Shown: positions 32,009 to 41,768, counted from the stretch's first letter. The stretch: 64,000 nucleotides of DNA from Pseudomonas fluorescens (GCF_900636825.1 NZ_LR134318.1:839501-903500), one strand, 5' to 3'. Made by a program: numbers and translations. Notes: generated by a model from the letters alone, not told the origin.

Positions 32009-32494
32009 ATGGCGTTAACACCCAAACAGCAGGCATTTGTGAATGCTGTTAGGGAAGGTGCGTCCAATAAAAATGCAGCCATCGCCGCGGGATACGCGGT
32101 CGACAGCGCATCGGTTGCCGGCTCGCGCTTGGCAAAACACCCAGACGTCATGGCTGCACTTGCTGCGCCCAGCGTTAACAAAATTGTTAAAGCCCGCGCA
32201 CCCCGTTCTGCACCCATCGCTGATGTCGGCGAAGCATTCGAAGAGGCTACTGAGGCTGGCTTCGATCTTGCCCAAGCGATGCGGCACAGCGACCCAAAAG
32301 ATTTTCTGCTTGCCGTAATGAACGACTTTGGCAGTGAAGCCAAGCTTCGGGTGGATGCGGCAAAGGCATTGATGCCCTTCATGCACCAGCGTAAGGGTGA
32401 TGCCGGTAAGAAACAGGACAAGCAGGACGCCGCAAAGCAGGCCGGTGCCGGTCGCTTCGGTACTGGCGCGCCACCGCTCCGCGCGGTGAAGTGA
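32009..32494 (+). CDS. terminase small subunit
   Basis: 161 residues from ATG 32009; a TTG two codons earlier is possible. The N-terminal region MALTPKQQAFVNAVREGASN and GYAVDSASVAGSRLAKHPDV is the Terminase_2-type HTH that binds the packaging site. The C-terminus is Lys/Gln/Ala-rich. One base separates it from terL. Confidence 0.88.
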   Translation: MALTPKQQAFVNAVREGASNKNAAIAAGYAVDSASVAGSRLAKHPDVMAALAAPSVNKIVKARAPRSAPIADVGEAFEEATEAGFDLAQAMRHSDPKDFLLAVMNDFGSEAKLRVDAAKALMPFMHQRKGDAGKKQDKQDAAKQAGAGRFGTGAPPLRAVK

Positions 32495-32495
32495 A

Positions 32496-34190
32496 ATGGA
32501 ATGGACAACAGCTTGCCCTGATTGGGAAAAGCGCATCCTAGCGAGCGAGTCGCTGGTTCCAGTTGCTCCACTGTTCCCTTCGGAACGCACAGAAGCGATG
32601 GAGGTTTTCAAGCAGCTTCGTGTTGCGGACATGGCCGGCAAGCCGACGATGGGCGAAGTCTCTCGCGACTGGATCATCGATTTCGTTGGTTCAGTGTTCG
32701 GCTCGTACGATCCGGAGCAAGGCCGGCGGCTGATCACCGAATTCTTCCTTCTGATCTCGAAGAAGAACACCAAGTCGACGACCGCCGCGGGAATCATGCT
32801 CACCGCGCTGATCCGCAACTGGCGTCATTCGGCAGAGTTCCTGATCCTCGCGCCGACTATTGAGATCGCCAACAACAGTTTCTTCCCTGCTCGCGACATG
32901 GTGAACAGCGATGACGAACTGTCGGAACTGCTCCAGGTGCAAGACCACACTCGGACCATCACTCACCGCCTGACCGGCGCCACGTTGAAAGTAGTGGCCG
33001 CCGACAGCGACACGGTCGGCGGCAAGAAAGCTACCGGCGTTCTGATCGACGAGTTGTGGTTGTTCGGCAAGCGTCCGAACGCCGAGAACATGCTGCGTGA
33101 AGCCTGCGGTGGCCTGGCATCACGGCCTGAAGGTTTCACGATCTTTCTGTCTACCCAATCCGACGAGCCTCCGGCTGGCGTCTTTCGGCAGAAGCTGAAC
33201 TATGCCCGCGGCGTTCGGGATGGGCGCATCAACGACAAACGCTTCCTTCCGGTGATTTATGAATTTCCGGAAGAAATGATCAAGGCAAACAAACACCGGG
33301 ATCCTGCCAACTTCTTTGTCACCAACCCCAACATGGGCGCCTCGGTCGACACCGAGTTTCTGCTTCGTGAGTTTCAGAAGGCGAATGAAGACGGCGAAGA
33401 GTCAATGCGGGGCTTCCTTGCGAAGCACTTGAACGTTGAGATCGGTTTGGCGCTGCGCTCGGATCGCTGGGCTGGCGCCGAGTTCTGGGAAGCGCAAGCG
33501 CGCCCGGCTGGAGTCAGCTTCGAATACTTGCTCGATCGCAGCGAAGTCATTGATGTTGGAATCGATGGCGGCGGACTGGATGACTTGCTTGGCTTTGCCG
33601 CTATCGGCCGTGATCGCGATACGAGGGAGTGGCTGTTGTGGACCCATGCATGGGCGCATCCATCCGTACTGATTCGCCGTAAAAGCGAGGCAGCCAGGTT
33701 CCATGACTTTGCTCGCGATGGGCATCTCACGTTGGTCAAAGCCATTGGTGACGACGTGACGGAAGTGGCAGAGCTGGTCGCCCGCATCGAAATGGCAGGC
33801 CTATTGGACAAGGTGGGGGTCGACCCGGCTGGCGTTGGCGCGATCCTCGACGCACTGGTGGCGGCAGAGGTGCCGGAGGAAAAGGTGATCGGCATTTCTC
33901 AGGGCTGGAAGCTCGGTGGCGCCATCAAAACGACTGAGCGCAGGCTCGCGGAAGGCGGTTTGGTGCACGGTGGTCAACCGTTGATGAACTGGTGCTGTGG
34001 CAATGCTCGAGTAGAGCCTCGCGGCAACTCGATTCTTATAACCAAGCAAGCATCGGGCTTCGCCAAAATCGACCCGTTGATGGCGACCTTCAACGCCGTA
34101 TCGCTCATCTCGCTGAACCCGCAGGCCCAGGGCGGCCTCGACAATTACCTCTCCGACGGATTCTTCGGACTCATCGGCTCGAACTCATAG
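32496..34190 (+). CDS. terminase large subunit, HK97/Terminase_1 type
   Basis: 564 residues. The ATPase has an atypical Walker A ISKKNTKSTTAAGI near 88-100 and Walker B GVLIDELWLFGK near 188. The nuclease half begins with IDVGIDGGGLDD near 350, giving the first metal-binding Asp, and has DKVGVDPAGVGAILDAL later. Normal full length. It drives DNA into the prohead and cuts the genome end. Confidence 0.93.
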   Translation: MEWTTACPDWEKRILASESLVPVAPLFPSERTEAMEVFKQLRVADMAGKPTMGEVSRDWIIDFVGSVFGSYDPEQGRRLITEFFLLISKKNTKSTTAAGIMLTALIRNWRHSAEFLILAPTIEIANNSFFPARDMVNSDDELSELLQVQDHTRTITHRLTGATLKVVAADSDTVGGKKATGVLIDELWLFGKRPNAENMLREACGGLASRPEGFTIFLSTQSDEPPAGVFRQKLNYARGVRDGRINDKRFLPVIYEFPEEMIKANKHRDPANFFVTNPNMGASVDTEFLLREFQKANEDGEESMRGFLAKHLNVEIGLALRSDRWAGAEFWEAQARPAGVSFEYLLDRSEVIDVGIDGGGLDDLLGFAAIGRDRDTREWLLWTHAWAHPSVLIRRKSEAARFHDFARDGHLTLVKAIGDDVTEVAELVARIEMAGLLDKVGVDPAGVGAILDALVAAEVPEEKVIGISQGWKLGGAIKTTERRLAEGGLVHGGQPLMNWCCGNARVEPRGNSILITKQASGFAKIDPLMATFNAVSLISLNPQAQGGLDNYLSDGFFGLIGSNS

Positions 34191-34197
34191 GCTGAAT

Positions 34198-35409
34198 ATG
34201 GCATCTCGTTGGTACAACCCGCTGACATGGCGCATGTTCGGCTACAACGACCCTGCGACCGGAGAATACATCGAAGTAGAAATGCTGGCCGGCGGGAAGC
34301 GCACCAAATCAGGGGTGACCATCACAGCCAAAACCGCCCTTACGATTCCGATCGTGTGGTCCTGCGTGAAGATCCTGAGCGAGTCAGCTGCTGGTCTACC
34401 ACTGAAAATATTCGAAGATACGTCGGCTGGACGGGTGTTGGCTGATACCAAAACCCGACAAGCTCGATTGTTGCGCAAGCCCAACCCGCACATGACGAAG
34501 CTGAATTTTCTGAAGTGCGCCGTTGTGAATATGGCGTTGCGTGGCAACGGTTACAACATTATCGAAAGGGCTGATAACGGTGATTGGATCGGCCTGATCC
34601 CGGTCAGTGCTGACGACGTCGAAGTCGACACCTCGGACGATTTGCTCTACTGGGCAACAGTCGGCGGCAAGCGTTTTCCGGTATCACCGGAGAACATGCT
34701 GCATTTCAAGCTCTTCAGCGTCGACGGGATCATCGGACTCTCGCCGGTTGAGTACATGGCCGAGTCGATGGGTTTGTCAAAGACAGCGCAAAACTGGTCC
34801 GCAATGTTCATGCGCAAAGGTGGGTTCACCGGCGGCTATGTCATCTACGACCAGTTTCTGACGAAGACCCAGCAAGCGCAGATCATGGAAAAATTTCCGG
34901 ATGTGCGCAAAGGCGACGTGAATGACATTGGCTCCATGGGCATTCTTCAGGGCGGCCCGAAGATCGTTCCTGCAGGGCTGAGCCAGAAAGACAGTCAGTT
35001 CATCGAGTCTCAGCAGTTTCAAGAAGAAGCGATCGCCGGCTGCTACGGCGTTCCTCTCTACCTGGCCAATCGCGCCGGGAAGACTTCCATCATGGGGTCG
35101 AACCTGGAACAGCAAACCAGTGGGTTCGTTACGTTCGGGCTCAAGCCTTACCTCGACGCTATTGAAGACGAAATCAACGACAAGCTTTTTCGCGACAAGC
35201 CCCAGTTTGTGGAGTTTGTCGTAGAGGGTTTGCTGCGAGCCGATAGTGCAGGGCGGGCCACCTACTACCAAGCAGCCCTCGGTGGGTCCGGCGGCTCTGG
35301 CTGGATGTGCATCAACGAGGTTCGTCGCAAAGAAAACCTTCCTCCGCTGGCTGGCGAAGAATACGACCGGGTTACCCGGTGGGAGCTGCAAAAAAATGTC
35401 AACGCTTGA
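34198..35409 (+). CDS. portal protein, HK97 family
   Basis: 403 residues. Blocks typical of HK97 portals: TIPIVWSCVKILSESAAGLP, GNGYNIIERADNGDWIGLIP, FMRKGGFTGGYVIYDQF and ESQQFQEEAIAGCYGVPLYL. Forms the dodecameric vertex for packaging and tail joining. Overlaps the protease start by 14 bases. Confidence 0.93.
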   Translation: MASRWYNPLTWRMFGYNDPATGEYIEVEMLAGGKRTKSGVTITAKTALTIPIVWSCVKILSESAAGLPLKIFEDTSAGRVLADTKTRQARLLRKPNPHMTKLNFLKCAVVNMALRGNGYNIIERADNGDWIGLIPVSADDVEVDTSDDLLYWATVGGKRFPVSPENMLHFKLFSVDGIIGLSPVEYMAESMGLSKTAQNWSAMFMRKGGFTGGYVIYDQFLTKTQQAQIMEKFPDVRKGDVNDIGSMGILQGGPKIVPAGLSQKDSQFIESQQFQEEAIAGCYGVPLYLANRAGKTSIMGSNLEQQTSGFVTFGLKPYLDAIEDEINDKLFRDKPQFVEFVVEGLLRADSAGRATYYQAALGGSGGSGWMCINEVRRKENLPPLAGEEYDRVTRWELQKNVNA

Positions 35410-36037
35410 AGTCCCGTTTGAACTCAAGGCGGTGGACGACGCCGGCAACTTCGAAGGCTATGCCGCCGTGTTCAATAACATCGACCTTGGCGACGACGTC
35501 ATTTTGCCTGGTGCCTTTACCCGGGTGAAAACCACACGCGGCGGCAAGTTGAAGCTCGCTCTCTACCATGACCTGACTCGGCTTGTTGGCGCTGCTGATT
35601 ACACGCAGGACGATTACGGGCTGCTGCTGAAGGGGCGCGTGAACTTGGCGGTGAGCTACGCCCGAGACGCGTACGAACTCATGAAGGCCGAGATCCTGGA
35701 CAGCATGTCGATCGGTTTCAACACCATCAAGGCTGACTTCGAAGAGCGCGCCGGCCGCCGCGTACGAATCATCAAGGAAGCTGAGCTTTGGGAAGGTTCC
35801 TTCGTGCCATTCGGCATGAATCCAGCGGCTCAGGTTCTCACCGTGAAATCTGACATTCGACTTTTCGAGAACGCCCTTCGCGAACGAATGGGGCTTTCTC
35901 AGAAAGAGGCGGCAGCCGTCGCCTCACTCGGCTATCCCGCGCTACGCCGTGACGGCGGCAGCGAGGCCACGGCGATCGTGGAAGGGCTGAAAACACTCTC
36001 CAGCACTTTTGACCAATTTTTTAAGGTGTCGCCATGA
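35396..36037 (+). CDS. HK97-family prohead protease
   Basis: 213 residues from ATG 35396 (GGGAG upstream). The herpesvirus-assemblin-like catalytic set is visible: His in LALYHDLTRLVG and Ser in ILDSMSIGFNTI. The domain opens with FEGYAAVFNNIDLGDDVILP. Processes capsid N-termini during maturation. Its stop overlaps the capsid start. Confidence 0.92.
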   Translation: MSTLEVPFELKAVDDAGNFEGYAAVFNNIDLGDDVILPGAFTRVKTTRGGKLKLALYHDLTRLVGAADYTQDDYGLLLKGRVNLAVSYARDAYELMKAEILDSMSIGFNTIKADFEERAGRRVRIIKEAELWEGSFVPFGMNPAAQVLTVKSDIRLFENALRERMGLSQKEAAAVASLGYPALRRDGGSEATAIVEGLKTLSSTFDQFFKVSP

Positions 36038-37239
36038 CCGATGCAATTCAAGAAGTAAAAGCCACGCTCGAAACCCAACTGAAGGAAGGGTTCACTGGTT
36101 TGCAAAAAAAGTACGACGCTGTTGCCGATGAGATGCAAAAAGGCAACACCGTCACCACTGAGATGAAATCGCAGATCGAAAAGCAGAAGGGCGAAATCGA
36201 GCGCGTCATCGAACAGGTCCAGAAGCTTGAAGAAAAAGGCATCAAGCTGCGCAGCCAGCCGGGCGAGTCCAAAAGCTTTATCGACCTGGTCAAAAACGAC
36301 GATGCCTACAAATCGTTGCAGGCGAAAAGTGTTTCCCTCGCCGATATCGAAGTGACCAAGTCCGACATGGCCAGCATGAAGGAAATGAAGGTCACCAGCG
36401 CCGGTATCGTTGCGCCGAACTATGACCCAGTCATTCAGCCGGGGATCCGCCAAGAACTGCGCATCCGCGACTTGCTGACCACCGTTCCGGTCACGGGCCA
36501 GCAATACACCTTCTTCAAAGAAAACCTGCACACCCGCGGCGCCGCGCCGGTTGCTGAGGGCGGCTTGAAGCCCACCAGTAACGTGACTTTCACGACCCAA
36601 ACCGACCGAGTGAAGAAGATCGCCGTCTGGATGCCGGTGACCGACGAGGCGCTCGACGACGTTCCTCAGCTGATGGCCTACCTGCAGGAACTGCTGCGTT
36701 ACGACCTCAAGCTCGAGGAAGAGCGCCAGATCCTGAAGGGGGACGGCACCGGTGAGAACCTGAATGGCCTGATGACCCAGGCCACTGTGTACGACGCGGC
36801 GCTGACCAAGGCTGGCGATACTGCTATCGATCTTGTGCGGCGCGCAATCTACCAAGTTCGCAAGCAATCGATGCTGTCCGCCGACGGCATCGTAATGACT
36901 GAACTTGACTGGATGAACATCGAGCTGCAGAAGGACGGCGAGAACCGCTACCTGTTCGCGAACCTGCAAGGGCTGGTCACCCCAGTTCTCTGGGGCCGTC
37001 CGGTGGTGACTTCTGACAGTGTCGACGAGGGTGACGAAGATACTGGTGGCGAGTTCTTGGTCGCTAACTTCGCTCGCTCGTCCGTGCTGTTCGATCGCAT
37101 GTCGTTCCTGTTCAAGATGGGCTTGATCAACGATCAGTTCATCAAGAACGAGCGCGCGCTGCTGGTTGAAGAGCGCCTCGGCCTGGGCGTGCGCCGCCGT
37201 GAAGGGCTGGTCAAAGGCCGCTTCACCGTCGTGGCCTAA
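36034..37239 (+). CDS. major capsid protein, HK97 fold
   Basis: 401 residues. Residues 1-75 are a charged coiled coil (QIEKQKGEIERVIEQVQKLE), equivalent to the HK97 delta/scaffold domain removed by the protease. The capsid body follows: VPVTGQQYTFFKENLHTRGA, KIAVWMPVTDEALDDVPQLM and a C-terminal GLVKGRFTVV. Complete length. Confidence 0.93.
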   Translation: MTDAIQEVKATLETQLKEGFTGLQKKYDAVADEMQKGNTVTTEMKSQIEKQKGEIERVIEQVQKLEEKGIKLRSQPGESKSFIDLVKNDDAYKSLQAKSVSLADIEVTKSDMASMKEMKVTSAGIVAPNYDPVIQPGIRQELRIRDLLTTVPVTGQQYTFFKENLHTRGAAPVAEGGLKPTSNVTFTTQTDRVKKIAVWMPVTDEALDDVPQLMAYLQELLRYDLKLEEERQILKGDGTGENLNGLMTQATVYDAALTKAGDTAIDLVRRAIYQVRKQSMLSADGIVMTELDWMNIELQKDGENRYLFANLQGLVTPVLWGRPVVTSDSVDEGDEDTGGEFLVANFARSSVLFDRMSFLFKMGLINDQFIKNERALLVEERLGLGVRRREGLVKGRFTVVA

Positions 37240-37256
37240 TCCCCGCATCGACCACT

Positions 37257-37276
37257 GGCCGGACTTTGTGCCGGCC
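37257..37276 (+). terminator. hairpin after the capsid gene
   Basis: GGCCGG / CCGGCC stem with weak pyrimidine tail TTCTC. May lower read-through or stabilise the capsid mRNA 3' end. Confidence 0.5.
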
Positions 37277-37296
37277 TTCTCATTTCAGGAGACAAC

Positions 37297-37515
37297 ATGA
37301 AAATCAAAGCGCTGTGGGGATTTGTCGGTAACGCGCAATTGCTGGGTGCCGACTCGAGTTCTGTGAAGGCCGGTCAGGTGTTCGAAGATGTAGATGATGA
37401 ATATGCCCATACCTTGATCGGCAAGGGGTTGGCAGAGGAAGTCGACGGTGAAGGCAAGTCGAAGCCTGCAAAGCCAAAAGACACCAAGCCGACTGGCCCT
37501 AAAGAGAGCAAGTAA
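37297..37515 (+). CDS. small hypothetical head protein
   Basis: 72 residues. The N-terminal half has KAGQVFEDVDDEYAHTLIGK, and the tail is a Lys/Pro-rich repeat (KPAKPKDTKPTGPKESK). Placed between capsid and connector. Could be a minor head or decoration protein; unassigned. Confidence 0.65.
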   Translation: MKIKALWGFVGNAQLLGADSSSVKAGQVFEDVDDEYAHTLIGKGLAEEVDGEGKSKPAKPKDTKPTGPKESK

Positions 37516-37824
37516 ATGATCGAGCTATCCCTGGTGAAGCAGCATTTACGTGTCGATCATGATGATGAAGATGCCTCGATCCAGGGATATATCGATGCGG
37601 CCCTAGCGCACGTTGAGCAGCACTGCGACAGGGTGCTTGTCGAAGGAGAGCCGCTACTGCCCGAGCAAATGGGTCTGACTAAAGACGTCCGTCAGGCTGT
37701 GCTCTTGTTGGTCGGTCATTGGTACTCAAACCGAGAGGCCGTGATGATTGGATCGAACGGTGTTTCCGCATCTGAAGTTCCGCTCGCTTATGAAAGGTTG
37801 CTCTGGTACCGCAAACGTTTCTGA
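37516..37824 (+). CDS. head-tail connector, HK97 gp6-like
   Basis: 102 residues. Begins MIELSLVKQHLRVDHDDEDA and contains QAVLLLVGHWYSNREAV, the standard pattern of the gp6/Gp15-like connector. Forms a ring under the portal. Directly abuts the preceding gene. Confidence 0.85.
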   Translation: MIELSLVKQHLRVDHDDEDASIQGYIDAALAHVEQHCDRVLVEGEPLLPEQMGLTKDVRQAVLLLVGHWYSNREAVMIGSNGVSASEVPLAYERLLWYRKRF

Positions 37825-37833
37825 GGAACTGCC

Positions 37834-38244
37834 ATGGCTGCTTATCGCGAACCCGCCGCCGGCGAATTGAATCGGCGCTTGGCGATCCGCCGCAGGATTG
37901 ATCTGCCAGCAAATGACATGGGGCTGGATCCGTTGTTCTCTGTGCTCAAAGGGCGCTGGGGGAAGATCCAGCCTGTTGGCACGGCGGTGTATGCCGAAGG
38001 CGTACAAACCGACGCCAAGGTGACGCATCGAATCTGGTTCAGGATCCTCAAAGGTATTACCGATGCACATGAAGTCGTGCATGTTGCCAAAGTGCCAGGT
38101 GCTGAAGATGTTTATGAGGTGGTCCCTGATACCCCGCTCTATCGAGTAAAACGCTCTGCGGACATGAATGGGACTAGGCGCTTCACGCTGCTCGAAGTCG
38201 AGGAACTCAGCCCATCACAGTCTGGGACGGGAATCTATGTCTAA
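37834..38244 (+). CDS. head closure protein
   Basis: 136 residues. GELNRRLAIRRRIDLPANDM and TDAKVTHRIWFRILKGITDA match the SPP1 gp16-like head-completion family, with the final beta strand RRFTLLEVEEL. Stoppers of this family close the packaged head. Overlaps the next gene by 8 bases. Confidence 0.8.
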   Translation: MAAYREPAAGELNRRLAIRRRIDLPANDMGLDPLFSVLKGRWGKIQPVGTAVYAEGVQTDAKVTHRIWFRILKGITDAHEVVHVAKVPGAEDVYEVVPDTPLYRVKRSADMNGTRRFTLLEVEELSPSQSGTGIYV

Positions 38245-38758
38245 CTCAGCATCGATCGATGGTTACCTGCACGTCGAAGGGTTCGATAATTTCGAGCGTG
38301 ACGCCTTCGACAAAAGAAAGATCCGCGCAGGCATGCGCAAAGTTGGGCTTCTGATTACTCAGCGAGCGCAGATGAATCTTATTCTTGGCAAAGGCCAAGA
38401 CGGTTACCCGGTGAATCGAACGGGCGCAACGGTTGAGTCGATCAGCTTTAAGGTATCCCGATCCGGCTTCCTCGTCCGTATATCCCCAACCAAAACTTCG
38501 GCGATGGAAGAGTTCTATCCGGCGTATCTGCACTACGGTGTGAAAAAAGGCCGAAAAATTGGAAAGCTCGCACCGGGGCAAGGGAAAGGCAAAACCAATC
38601 GGCGCGCTAAGGGAGAGCGAGCGGCGGCGCTCGCTGAGCGCGCTTCTGGCGAGTGGCGAATAAACCCCCGCGATAACTACATGGCCGATGCTCTGCAAGA
38701 CTCGGCCTCGCAAGTTCAATCGATTCTCTCTGCCGCGTTCGCTAACGCGCTGGGCTGA
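38237..38758 (+). CDS. HK97 gp10-like tail-completion protein
   Basis: 173 residues from ATG 38237. Contains LLITQRAQMNLILGKGQDGY and MEEFYPAYLHYGVKKGRKIG, with a basic GKGKTNRRAKGER middle, and ends with WRINPRDNYMADALQDSASQ. This fits the gp10/HK97 neck protein family that joins head and tail. Confidence 0.78.
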   Translation: MSNSASIDGYLHVEGFDNFERDAFDKRKIRAGMRKVGLLITQRAQMNLILGKGQDGYPVNRTGATVESISFKVSRSGFLVRISPTKTSAMEEFYPAYLHYGVKKGRKIGKLAPGQGKGKTNRRAKGERAAALAERASGEWRINPRDNYMADALQDSASQVQSILSAAFANALG

Positions 38759-38778
38759 TCGCTACTCCGGACACCCGC

Positions 38779-39369
38779 ATGAAATTGAATCCTATCGTTG
38801 CCCATCTGCGGCTGACGTGCCCGACCTTTGCCGATCGCGTTGCGGGCGGTATCGACTGGGATTCTGTCGTCGACAGTGCCCAACTTGAGTTGCCAGCCGC
38901 TTACGTGATCGCCACTGCCGACGCGGCCGCGCCCAGCAAAGCGCAGAACGCGGTTGTTCAGGACATTACCGATCAGTTCAACGTAGTGATCGTGTTGAAA
39001 ACATCGGACGAGCGCGGCCAAGCCGACAACGATTTGTTGCACGACATCCGCGCCGAACTCTGGCGTGCTCTGGTCGGTTGGAAACCGGGACCTGAATACA
39101 CGCAAATCGAATACGGAAAGGGTGCCTTGCTGCATATCAGCCGGGCGCGGGTGGTTTATCAATTCACCTTCTTCTCCGAATTTCAGCTCGGTCGCAATCG
39201 ATCGGACCAGCCGCCAGAGACGTGGCAGGAAATGGAACTCGACGGCCTTGTGCCATTCACTGGCGCGACCATCAACATGGACTGCATCGACCCCGCAGAT
39301 CCAAACCTGAAACGACCTGGCCCTGACGGTCGCATTGAAGTTGTATTCACTGGAGACGTAACACCATGA
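38779..39369 (+). CDS. tail terminator protein (Mu gp37-like)
   Basis: 196 residues. LELPAAYVIATADAAAPSKA and QDITDQFNVVIVLKTSDERG are typical of contractile-tail terminators in Pseudomonas phages. Order (neck, terminator, DUF2635, sheath) follows Mu-like tail clusters. It caps the tail tube and sheath. Confidence 0.78.
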   Translation: MKLNPIVAHLRLTCPTFADRVAGGIDWDSVVDSAQLELPAAYVIATADAAAPSKAQNAVVQDITDQFNVVIVLKTSDERGQADNDLLHDIRAELWRALVGWKPGPEYTQIEYGKGALLHISRARVVYQFTFFSEFQLGRNRSDQPPETWQEMELDGLVPFTGATINMDCIDPADPNLKRPGPDGRIEVVFTGDVTP

Positions 39370-39572
39370 CCAAGCGCATCACTGTGGTGCCGGCCGCTGG
39401 CCGCTCTGTGCCCGATCCGGAGGCTGGCGACCTGTTGCCCGTTGAAGGCCGGGAAGTTCCTGACAACGCCTGGTGGCGCCGCCGCCTCGCTGACGGCGAT
39501 GTAAGAACCAAAAATGTCGAAGCCCCACCCACCAAAGCCGGCAAAACGGCGCTGATCGAGGAAGGCAAATAA
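39366..39572 (+). CDS. DUF2635 protein (Mu gp38-like)
   Basis: 68 residues. VVPAAGRSVPDPEAGDLLPV and VPDNAWWRRRLADGDV match the short DUF2635 proteins found just before Mu-like sheath genes. Function not established. Stop and start share one base with the sheath gene. Confidence 0.85.
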   Translation: MTKRITVVPAAGRSVPDPEAGDLLPVEGREVPDNAWWRRRLADGDVRTKNVEAPPTKAGKTALIEEGK

Positions 39573-41068
39573 TGGCCATCGGATTCAGCAACATCCCCGC
39601 CGATATCCGTGTGCCGCTGTTTTATGCGGAGATGGATAGCTCGGCGGCAAACAGCGCTTCGAGCGTGATGCGCCGGCTCATCGTCGGGCAGGTCAATGAC
39701 GACGCCCAGAGCGAAAGCATCGGCAAGCTGGTGCTGGTCTCCAGCCTCGCGATCGCCAAGAGCATTGCCGGCCAAGGCTCGATGCTCGCCGCGATGTACG
39801 AGACCTGGCGCAAGGTCGATCCGATCGGCGAAGTCTGGTGTCTGCCCGTGCAGAACGAAACCGGCACAGCTGCCTCGGCAACCGTCACCATTACCGGCGC
39901 GGCAACCGAGACCGGGCTGTTGAATCTGTACATCGGCGGCGTCCGGGTACAGTCGGTGGTTGCGTCGGCGGCAACACCAACAATCGCTGCCGCTGCGCTC
40001 GCTGTGAAGATCAACGCGACGCCAGATCTTCCGGTCACCGCTACCGCCGCCAATGGCGTGGTTACGCTGACCTGCAAGTGGACCGGCGAAAGCGGCAACG
40101 ACATCAGCATTCAGATGAACCGCCTGGGCAAATCCAATGGCGAATCCACGCCGGCAGGCTTGAACGTCGTGGCCACGGCGATGAACGCGGGCGTTGGCGC
40201 GCCGGACGTGGTCGATGCGATCGCAGCGCTGGGTGATGAGCCCTTCGAGTTTCTATGCCAGCCATGGTCGGACACGACCACGCTGAATGCCTGGAAGGAC
40301 ACGATGGACGACAACACCGGCCGCTGGAGCTGGGCCAAGCAGTTGTTCGGCCATGTGTACACCGCCAAGCGCGGCACCATCGGTACGCTGGTCGCCGCCG
40401 GACAGGTACGCAACGACCAGCACATGACCATTCAGGGCGTCGAAGTCGGCGTGCCTCAACCGGTGTGGGTGGTAGCGGCATCGCTTGCGGCGCGTACGGC
40501 GGTGTTCATCTCTGCCGATGCCAGCCGTCCAACGCAGAGCGGCAGCATGCCCGGTGTTGATCCGGCGCCGGCCAGTGATCGCTTCACGCTTACCGAACGC
40601 CAGTCTCTGCTGAACTACGGAATTGCGACGTCGTACTACGAGGGCGGTTACGTACGCATTCAGCGCTCGATCACCACCTACCAGAAGAACGCCTATGGCC
40701 AGGCCGACAATTCGTATCTGGACAGCGAGACCATGCATCAGTCGGCGTTCATCATCCGCCGCATGCAGAGCGTGATCACTAGCAAGTACGGTCGGCACAA
40801 GCTGGCGAGCGATGGCACCCGCTTCGGCGCCGGTCAGCCGATCGTCACTCCAGCGACCATCCGCGGCGAACTGATCGCCCAGTACGCCAAGCTCGAGCTG
40901 GAAGGTCACGTCGAAAACGCGGATCTGTTTGCCGAGCACCTGATGGTGGAGCGCGATCTCAACGACCCAAGCCGGGTCAACGTTCTGTTCCCGCCTGACT
41001 ACATCAACGGCCTGCGCATTTTCGCGCTGCTCAACCAGTTCCGCCTCCAGTACGACGAAGCGGCGTAA
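39572..41068 (+). CDS. contractile tail sheath protein (Mu gpL-like)
   Basis: 498 residues. Opens MAIGFSNIPADIRVPLFYAE and carries ATVTITGAATETGLLNLYIG in the inserted domain, then RQSLLNYGIATSYYEGGYVR and MHQSAFIIRRMQSVITSKYG in the conserved C-terminal part. Full-length Mu-type sheath; it shows the phage has a contractile (myovirus) tail. Confidence 0.93.
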   Translation: MAIGFSNIPADIRVPLFYAEMDSSAANSASSVMRRLIVGQVNDDAQSESIGKLVLVSSLAIAKSIAGQGSMLAAMYETWRKVDPIGEVWCLPVQNETGTAASATVTITGAATETGLLNLYIGGVRVQSVVASAATPTIAAAALAVKINATPDLPVTATAANGVVTLTCKWTGESGNDISIQMNRLGKSNGESTPAGLNVVATAMNAGVGAPDVVDAIAALGDEPFEFLCQPWSDTTTLNAWKDTMDDNTGRWSWAKQLFGHVYTAKRGTIGTLVAAGQVRNDQHMTIQGVEVGVPQPVWVVAASLAARTAVFISADASRPTQSGSMPGVDPAPASDRFTLTERQSLLNYGIATSYYEGGYVRIQRSITTYQKNAYGQADNSYLDSETMHQSAFIIRRMQSVITSKYGRHKLASDGTRFGAGQPIVTPATIRGELIAQYAKLELEGHVENADLFAEHLMVERDLNDPSRVNVLFPPDYINGLRIFALLNQFRLQYDEAA

Positions 41069-41085
41069 CGCTCAACTGAACACCC

Positions 41086-41108
41086 AGCCCGCCCAGTGCG
41101 GGCTTTTT
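41086..41108 (+). terminator. terminator between sheath and tube genes
   Basis: AGCCCGC / GCGGGCT stem, 5-base loop, then TTTTT. Confidence 0.8.
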
Positions 41109-41127
41109 CATTCTGGAGACAAAGACC

Positions 41128-41475
41128 ATGGGCGAAAAAGTAGCCGGCACCGCGTACGTCAAAGTAGACGGTGAACAGCTGACCATCACGGGGGGCGCGG
41201 AAGCCCCGTTGATGGAAGTCAAACGAGAGACGATCTATCCGGGGTTCTTCAAGGAGGAAGAGCTCGCGCCGTACCTGAAAATGACGGCGCTGATGCCGCA
41301 GGGCTTTCCGATCAAAACGTTGGCCAACGGCCGAGATATGACGGTCACATGTGAATTCAACAACGGCCGCGTGTACGTTCTGTCCGGTGCTTATCTGGTT
41401 GATGAGCCTTCGTTCAAAGGCGACGACGGCACGCTTGAACTGCAATTCGATGGCATCAAAGGGAGCTGGCAATGA
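41128..41475 (+). CDS. tail tube protein (Mu gpM-like)
   Basis: 115 residues. GTAYVKVDGEQLTITGGAEA and GRDMTVTCEFNNGRVYVLSG are the beta-rich blocks of Mu-type tube proteins. Polymerises inside the sheath. Overlaps the chaperone gene by 4 bases. Confidence 0.9.
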   Translation: MGEKVAGTAYVKVDGEQLTITGGAEAPLMEVKRETIYPGFFKEEELAPYLKMTALMPQGFPIKTLANGRDMTVTCEFNNGRVYVLSGAYLVDEPSFKGDDGTLELQFDGIKGSWQ

Positions 41476-41768
41476 GTGATTCAGTAAAGCTGCAGGTTGC
41501 GATCGAGGCTCACGGCGAGCCGTTGGCTGAATTGACGCTGCGCCGACCAACGGTGCAAGAGGTCAGGGCTATCAAGGCGCTGCCTTACAAGATTGATAAA
41601 AACGAAGAAGTCAGCCTGGACATGGACGTGGCCGCCAAATACATCGCAGTGTGCGCTGGCATTCCTCCGTCGTCGGTCAACCAGTTGGATCTGTCTGACC
41701 TCAACGCACTGAGCTGGGCGGTGGCAAGTTTTTTCATGACTGCGGCGTCGTCTCCATCACCGACCTAA
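41472..41768 (+). CDS. tail assembly chaperone, zero-frame product (Mu gp41-like)
   Basis: 98 residues in the zero frame (VKLQVAIEAHGEPLAELTLR, QEVRAIKALPYKIDKNEE). A T_TTT_TTC slippery site at 41729-41735 lets some ribosomes move to -1. The zero frame ends soon after at 41768. In P2, Mu and lambda relatives the short and long products guide assembly around the tape measure. Confidence 0.88.
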   Translation: MSDSVKLQVAIEAHGEPLAELTLRRPTVQEVRAIKALPYKIDKNEEVSLDMDVAAKYIAVCAGIPPSSVNQLDLSDLNALSWAVASFFMTAASSPSPT